DNA of 64,000 bases from Cryptomeria japonica. Its lineage: Eukaryota > Streptophyta > Pinopsida > Cupressales > Cupressaceae. Within the stretch, counting starts at the first letter, position 1. Each line of letters opens with the position of its first letter. The stretch is taken from assembly GCF_030272615.1 (NCBI RefSeq), contig NC_081407.1, forward strand, positions 380,825,179 to 380,889,178, read 5' to 3'. Under the pieces are notes generated by a model. It searched no databases and was not told the origin of the DNA. It saw only the letters and a list, made by a program, of their open reading frames with translations. The translations under genes and the position numbers were made by a program. Positions 58,085-64,000 of the stretch are shown piece by piece.

Positions 58085-58535
58085 TAGGTGACTTTCTTTA
58101 CCAAACACTTGTCATGTTCACTGATCTTGTAGTATACTCTTCAATTTTGCAACTTTGGTTGCCAATAGACAAGTATTTGGCAAATCCAATCTACCTTAAT
58201 GTATGGCATAAATTGTGTCCATCTTCCCAAATAGAATGACATTAGTTTAATACTTTCAGCCCATAAAAAATGAACATTCTTCATAGTAACCCTTACATAA
58301 TATACACATGTGCACAACTATGATTTCTTGTTGCAAATCCCCATTTTTTCTACATCATATACAAATGCAGAACATTTCCAACAATAATTAATTCAAATAC
58401 AACATAACATTGCACCTTGGTATGGAGTGTTAGTAATTAGGACATGTGAATTTTTTATACCCTTTTAGTGTTAAAGTTTGGTACACTCTACCATTCAAAG
58501 CAAATGAGAGACCTTTGCAACACAATTCTAATCTA
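58085..58535. repeat. Dispersed non-coding repeat, copy R1
   Basis: Aligns in order with 60355-60925 and 61225-61585: shared blocks include GTAGTATACTCTTCAATTTTG, shortened here to TATACTCTTCAATTTTG, AATTGTGTCCATCTTCC, ACATGTGCACAAC and CCCTTTTAGTGTT.AA. The Copia LTR abuts its left end. Confidence 0.78.
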
Positions 58536-58655
58536 ATGTCTTTACTTTCTTTACATCTTCCCTTAAATTATTGACATCTACCCTTAATTAAATTTTATTG
58601 TAATCGCAAATAAAGTAGAATATTAGAAATTTAGAAATTTGTCTAGGTAAGTTTT

Positions 58656-58800
58656 GTCTACTTTAGATTCTCTTAATTATTTCTCCATTGACCATTGTTA
58701 TAAGACAACCATTTGGGTTGTACACATCTAAACAAGTTTGGTCTACTTTAGATTCTCTTCATTCTTTCTCTATTGACCATTGTTATAAGATAGCAATTGG
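58656..58800. repeat. Tandem duplication, period 85 bp
   Basis: GTCTACTTTAGATTCTCTT begins at 58656 and again at 58741, each followed by a CATTGACCATTGTTATAAGA match. Confidence 0.88.
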
Positions 58801-58817
58801 AACAAACTAATGTCCTT

Positions 58818-59240
58818 GTTTTTTTTTTTGATTAAAAAAGCAGCGTTAACAAGGGCGTTGACCCAATACAAAGCCAGAGGCCATCAAAATTAAAAGACCA
58901 AGCAGGGGTGCAAACCTCAAAAGGAAAAAGTCGAACAGGCCAAACCAACTTGTCAAACCATCAACAACCCAACCCAAATCAAGAGGGGGGAGAAAACCCT
59001 GAATCTTGACAAGGGGGGCTTGGGAAAGGTGGTTAGATTTTCCTTTCTGCCTATGAAAAACAACCATCTAGGCCACACTATCATTAGGAACTTTTGAAGA
59101 AGAAACAAGCGGGGAAGACCCTACAGGGTCACTGCCAGACTATTGTTGTAGAGCGGCAACAGGCTATTGCAGCGGAACAACAACAAGAGAAGAATCGCCA
59201 GGAGCAGAGTGAAGGTGAGAAGCAGGAGCAACATGAGAAG
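58818..59240 (-). mobile_element. Short 5'-truncated LINE tail with a 9-bp target duplication
   Basis: The minus strand ends in TTTTTTAATC and an A-run (T's at 58818-58829), typical of a plant LINE 3' end. The body (GC-richer than its flanks) carries the C-terminal scrap at 58846-59067. AATGTCCTT is found at 58809-58817 and 59241-59249. Confidence 0.8.
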
Positions 59241-59475
59241 AATGTCCTTTTTATTTACTAATGTTTGACATGTTTAAGAGTTGAATCATTATAAATTCAT
59301 AGAGACATTAGCTTGCAAAATATCATAACAACCTTATATCACTTGGCTTCTCCAAGCATTTGAAAATGCATTGTTCTTGTTCACTTTTATCTTACCTTCT
59401 GATTTTGTTTTCCGCTACTGTTTAATCCCTTTTTTTGCACTTAGCACTTTGGGATCTTTACATCCTTCCTATAAA

Positions 59476-60330
59476 TCTCATTCACATTCACTAGTCAACA
59501 TTTCCTCAAGTTGCATCCATATATTTGTAACTGCTATGGGATCTTTGCATCCATTCTGACACATCTTTGTCATTCTATTTCATTAAATTTTAGTGTAAAT
59601 TAGTTTTACTTGATTTCCTATTATACATGGAGTTGTTGATGTGTTTTTTTTTCATGTCATCTGCAATTGGCTATGAGATTCTATTCGAAATGAAGGTGGA
59701 ACACTATAAAATAGAAATCCAATTTCAATTGTGAATTTGTAGTAAGACAAAATCTGTGTAACTGTGAGACATGTGCAAAGTACAAATCTAATCTCATGTG
59801 CAAACTATATTAAAATATTTATAGATAAACCAATACGAAGTTAGCACTACATACATTTGTTTAAAGATAAACTATATTCTCATTCACGTTCACTAGTTAG
59901 CATTTCTTGAGTTGCATTCATATATTTGTCACTGCTTTGGGATCTTTACATCCTTCGTAGCACTTATATGTCATTTGATTTCATTAAATTTTAGTTTAAA
60001 TTAGTTTCACTTGATTTCTTATCATACATAGATATAATGTGTTTTGTCTTCATCTTAAGTGCAATTGGATGTGAGATTATATTGGAAATGAAGGTGGAGC
60101 ACTATAAAATAGAAAATTGATTTTAGTTGTAAATTTGAAGAAAGACATGTGCAAAGTAGAAATCCAATCTTATGTCTAGACTATATACAAATGTTTATAG
60201 ACATGGTAATATAAAGTTATCACTACATACAATTGTTTATAGACAAAATATATTCTCATTCACATTTTACTATTTAGCACTTCTTGAGTTGCATTCATAT
60301 ATTTTTCATTGATTTGGGATCAATTGTTCC
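59476..60330. repeat. Tandem repeat of about 376-402 bp, 2.2 copies
   Basis: Copies start with TCTCATTCAC at 59476, 59878 and 60254; the third is partial. Each contains AGTTGCAT.CATATATTTGT, GGGATCTTTNCATCC, and GAAATGAAGGTGGA-CACTATAAAATAGAAA. Confidence 0.85.
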
Positions 60331-60354
60331 AATATCCACATAGCTGTCATATAT

Positions 60355-60925
60355 ATAGGTAACTTTCTTTGCCAAATATTTATCGTTGACACCGATGTTG
60401 TAGTATACTCTTCAATTTTGCAGTTACTTCAGTCTCCATTAGACAAGCATTTGGAAAATCTAGTCTACCTAAAAATTTGGCATAAATTGTGTCCATCTTC
60501 CACAATAGAATTACATAAATTTTGTCCACCTTCCCCAATAGAATGATATTAGTTTTAAAAAAATTCAACCCATAAAAAAGGAAAATATTCTCCATGGTAA
60601 CCCCTACACAATATACACATGTGCACAACCATAATTTTTTGTTGCAAATGCTTGTATATTCTATATCATACACACATGTGCAAAATAGTACCCAACAACA
60701 ATTAATTCAAATGCAACCGAACGATGCACCCAGGCAAGCGGTATTAGCAATCTGGACATGTAGTTTTTTGACACCCTTTTAGTGTTGAATTTTGTTGCAC
60801 TCTACCATTCAAAGTGAATGGGAGACCTCTACAACACAATTGAACACTAAAATACTTTCAAATGGTAGTGTGTCCTTGTTGCACTATTGAATTCAAAGTG
60901 GATCTAAACATGTATTGGAGTCAAG
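60355..60925. repeat. Dispersed non-coding repeat, copy R2
   Basis: See R1 at 58085. This copy has an extra internal duplication of the AATTGTGTCCATCTTCC segment (about 60485-60545). Confidence 0.78.
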
Positions 60926-61224
60926 TTGTCAAAGAACCTTTGGAGTAACCATTGTCGTGGTAGAAGGGAGACTAGTGTCTATGGTGAGCATGTTTTGAAC
61001 TTCATATTATAATTACAAAGATTGCAAATGAGCACCTTACAGTGCCTAACATATCAAAGATTCAAGAAGACACGAGAATGAAAGGAATGAAAGTTGGCAC
61101 AATTGGCAAGGAGGTAGGAGCATTAAATGAAGGAATTCTTGAGATTAGCGTGCAATGTGGTGGACGTAGGGAGAAGGGATGCAGATTTAATGCCACTACA
61201 AGGAAGAGTGGAGGATGACTTATG

Positions 61225-61585
61225 TTTTATTTGTGTTTGATCTTCCCATATAGAATGACATAAATTCAATACTTTTGATCCATATTAAGTGATCACATTC
61301 TTTTTTACAATAACATCTACATAATATACACATGCACATGATAGTGCCAACAAAATTTAATTGAAATGCATCATAATAGTGCATTGTGGTATGCAATGTT
61401 AGCAATTAGGATGTTCAATTTATTGATACCCTTTTAGTGTTGAACTTTGTTGCAGTCTACCATACAAAGTGAGTGGGAGACCTCTGCAACATAGTTTAGT
61501 ACTAAGAAGTCTTTCAAATGACAGTGTGTCCTCGTTGCACTATTGAATTCAAAGTGGAGATGAAAATGTATTAATGTCATTTCAA
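61225..61585. repeat. Dispersed non-coding repeat, copy R3
   Basis: Shorter copy of the R1/R2 family; R2 and R3 share a further block, GTGTCCTYGTTGCACTATTG, at their right ends. Confidence 0.75.
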
Positions 61586-62169
61586 GGAAGAGTGTAGGGT
61601 GTTAGTGGGTGATAAATAACTATGAGTTGTGTTAAAGGGTGGTAGAGTTGTGGCATATCACATGGCCACAAAGTCCACTTTGGACGTTGCACCAAATAGC
61701 TTATGGGTGTGACCCCATCAACATATTGATCACCAGATCAAACTAGTAAATTATTGATACCTTGGACAAATCATCATTTTACACATGGCATACATTCATT
61801 AAAAATTTTAAAAGAGATCTTTTGTCATTGCAAAATAGATTTTCCATTTGCCTACATTTGTTGACACCTTGGCCAAATCATCATTTTAGAGGTGATAGAT
61901 TTCATCCACCTATGCTACATTCAATAGGTGACACCAATTGAACATAGCTAGAAATAAAAAGCATGTCATTGTCATTAATTCATAACATATAATTGTAGTC
62001 CACATCATACACTATAAATCAAAATCCAAAAAAATCAAGGATGCTTCTATAGATTGTCGATTGTTGATTCAATGATTGATCTATCCTAGCCTTAGATAAA
62101 CTAACCATAAAAAGAATGAGGAGGTGATGCAAGTTGTATCCTCGAGGTTGTAATGGGAGCCATGTTCTC
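61586..62169. other. AT-rich intergenic DNA
   Basis: Nothing recognised. Confidence 0.55.
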
Positions 62170-64000
62170 AAACCCTAATAGTGGTTGTGGAGTGATGGTT
62201 ACTTGACTTGGAGTTGGGTTGGAAAATTTAGTGTTGGTTGCATGTTGTGGGAGCCTTGCAACACATTTGGGATGTTTATGTTCAGGAGATCTTGTTCCTT
62301 CAATGTCTTCTCTTGCTCTTTCTTGGTCCCCCGTTATCTTTCTTTTGTTGTTCTTTGACCTTGTTCTTTTCTATTTATGCCAAATTTTCTTATTTATTCT
62401 AACCTTCTCCTCCTTTTCCCTTGCCACAATACGTGTTGTCTTATTCTCCACAATATGTTTCTTTTAGACTTTGATCTCCTCAATTTCTTTCTTTCCCTAC
62501 TCCTACTCCATTAAAAGGTTCATATAATCATCTATTTCTAAGAGTTAAGATTGTCGGCTCAATTGGTTTCCATTATCAATCGTGTTGTTGTGTTTTTAAT
62601 TGGCATTGTGCACATGTAGCTTTAGAAATTTGTTCATTATTGGTTCCATTTCAGAAGATTGATTCTAATCTACTTGTGAGTCAATGTTGTCCTCTTTTTC
62701 ATTGCCAACTATCTCTGATTCTTGAGTAAAATCTACATCATTTCCACAATTTGAAATAGCACAATCAGCATATTAATGCACCAATTCAAGTAGGACATAT
62801 GTGGGCGGTGGTGATGGGAAAGAGAAAGTCCCTTATTATTCTTGGCCTTGCAAATCAATACCTAGATTCATCACTCCCTTCACTAACCACTATGATTGAC
62901 TAGGTGGTGAGGGAAGACTAAGACTGTCCTCGATATCCTCAACTAGGCTTTCCACCATGAAATGAGAATGTTGATCGTAGTTCACTTATGCAATTCAATC
63001 AAGATGATTGTCTTGAGGTGAAAGTGTTATAGGCCTGACCACTCATGACTCCATTGCAAACAACAATGTTTGTACGACATCTTCTATTGAAACAATAACT
63101 CCTAATAGACTAAGTATGTTCGACACTATTGAAGCATCCTCACCTGCATTGAATTGGAATGCATTGTTGGGTTGCATGTCAAGATTGAGGGGCCATGTGT
63201 CATTCCTTCTAAATTATGCTATGATATTAGAGACTATCAATGCTTTGATTAATGATTTGTTGCCTAGTTGTGCAAGTTTTTACCTCCTAATTTCTATGTT
63301 GGGAAACCTTGTCATCCATGATGCTTGTTTATTTAATGTTTTGAAAGGAGAAAAACTACTCACATCAAGCGGTTATAGTTTATGTGAGGTGTGTACCTAT
63401 AAAGTTAGTAAATCAATACCTAGTACCCTTTCCTCCTAGATGGTTGTGACTGTAACATGGCTACCATGTCCACTGAAAATTAATACTTGCCTATTGGTGA
63501 GTGAAACCCCCTTGGAACTAATCATGTGAAGTGGTGCAACCAATTCATAAAGCGTTATTTTGTCATCCATGCAAGCAGTTGGGATACCATGCAAGCACCT
63601 AGTTCACAATGGGTAATGTAACTTTTTAGCTACTTCTTTCCCTTAAACAAGTAGCAACCTAAAATGCTCTTCTCAAAAGCATTAACACAACATAAAATGG
63701 TAATTAATTCTTAACTCTTAGGAATGATGTAAGAGACAATCCTACTTCCTCTTCTAGCCATCACCCTCATTTCCCCAAATCTACTTGCCTAGATACCAAT
63801 TTCATTGCAATTCCATATGCAACGAGGACCAATATGAATTTATAACTTATGCTTTGGACAATGTCTCATAGAAAGAAAACACAACTATTGGTTTGAGCTT
63901 AACTCTCCTATCTTTGTTATGGCATTCAACTATTCACAACATTAGTTCTGATGTCAAGCCTCAAAACCTATCCTCCAAGACTTCCCATGCAACCCCTTCT
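62170..64000 (-). pseudogene. pogo-like DDE_1 transposase remnant, runs off the window
   Basis: Read from 64000 downward on the minus strand. A segment like CNEIGI (about 63815) stands where DETGI is expected. Then come LITILCCVNAFEKSI and CYLFKGKK (about 63705-63620), HCELGACMVSQLLAWMT, SGHGSHVTVTTI (about 63470; the usual form is DGHGSHVT), HTSHKL-PLDVSSFSPFKT (about 63390-63330), and a Lys/Glu-rich coiled C-terminal part to about 62170. This is the order of DDE_1 transposases of the pogo/Jerky type, which cut and paste DNA transposons. Two of the three catalytic acids are replaced (Asn, Ser), and stops and a frameshift near 63490 are scattered through it. It is either a dead transposon or a dead domesticated copy. 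The N-terminal DNA-binding part lies outside the window. Confidence 0.8.

Noticed and set aside
59371-59559. Small ORF in the 400-bp tandem repeat
   Set aside because: The frame is not kept in the second copy, so it is not coding.

Overview
This window is plant nuclear DNA from a repeat-rich genome. A gymnosperm is the best guess, from the style of the PPR remnants and the Copia proteins, but that is inference. It is about one third GC. Only one gene looks intact: a 17-exon class II (PTEN-type) formin on the + strand at 10556-16296. Nearly everything else is transposable-element material at different stages of decay, or AT-rich DNA in which I see no gene.

Layout: 1-3.5 kb holds two LINE remnants, one minus-strand and closed by an 11-bp target-site duplication (TSD). 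At 4.7-4.9 kb there are four tandem hairpins. Decayed PPR genes lie at 5.2-6.9 kb (+) and 9.5-10.1 kb (-). The formin follows, and a tRNA-derived SINE has landed inside its last coding exon and supplies its present stop codon. At 16.5-25 kb there are AT-rich DNA, a second SINE, a solo LTR with a 5-bp TSD and a non-autonomous LTR element. At 25.6-31.4 kb lies a minus-strand Ty3/Gypsy gag-protease remnant with a G-patch motif and no reverse transcriptase.

The most unusual part is 31.4-43.2 kb. About 17 different but self-complementary palindromes sit at regular spacing (31379-32595), just upstream of one long, decayed + strand reading frame of a family I do not recognise (32731-43197). A 7-kb Copia element with a perfect 5-bp TSD splits that frame. 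Next come a region of repeated GACTTTG motifs and a Gypsy LTR with leader (to 45.8 kb).

At 47.7-58 kb there are a probable solo LTR and a chimeric Copia region: the two ends carry different LTRs, and the RT is split by a 1.2-kb insertion whose 7-bp TSD keeps the frame. At 58-64 kb there are dispersed and tandem repeats, a short LINE tail with a 9-bp TSD, and a decayed pogo-like DDE transposase running off the window end.

The formin should be a cytoplasmic or membrane-associated actin nucleator. No element coding region here appears intact, so none should be autonomous.
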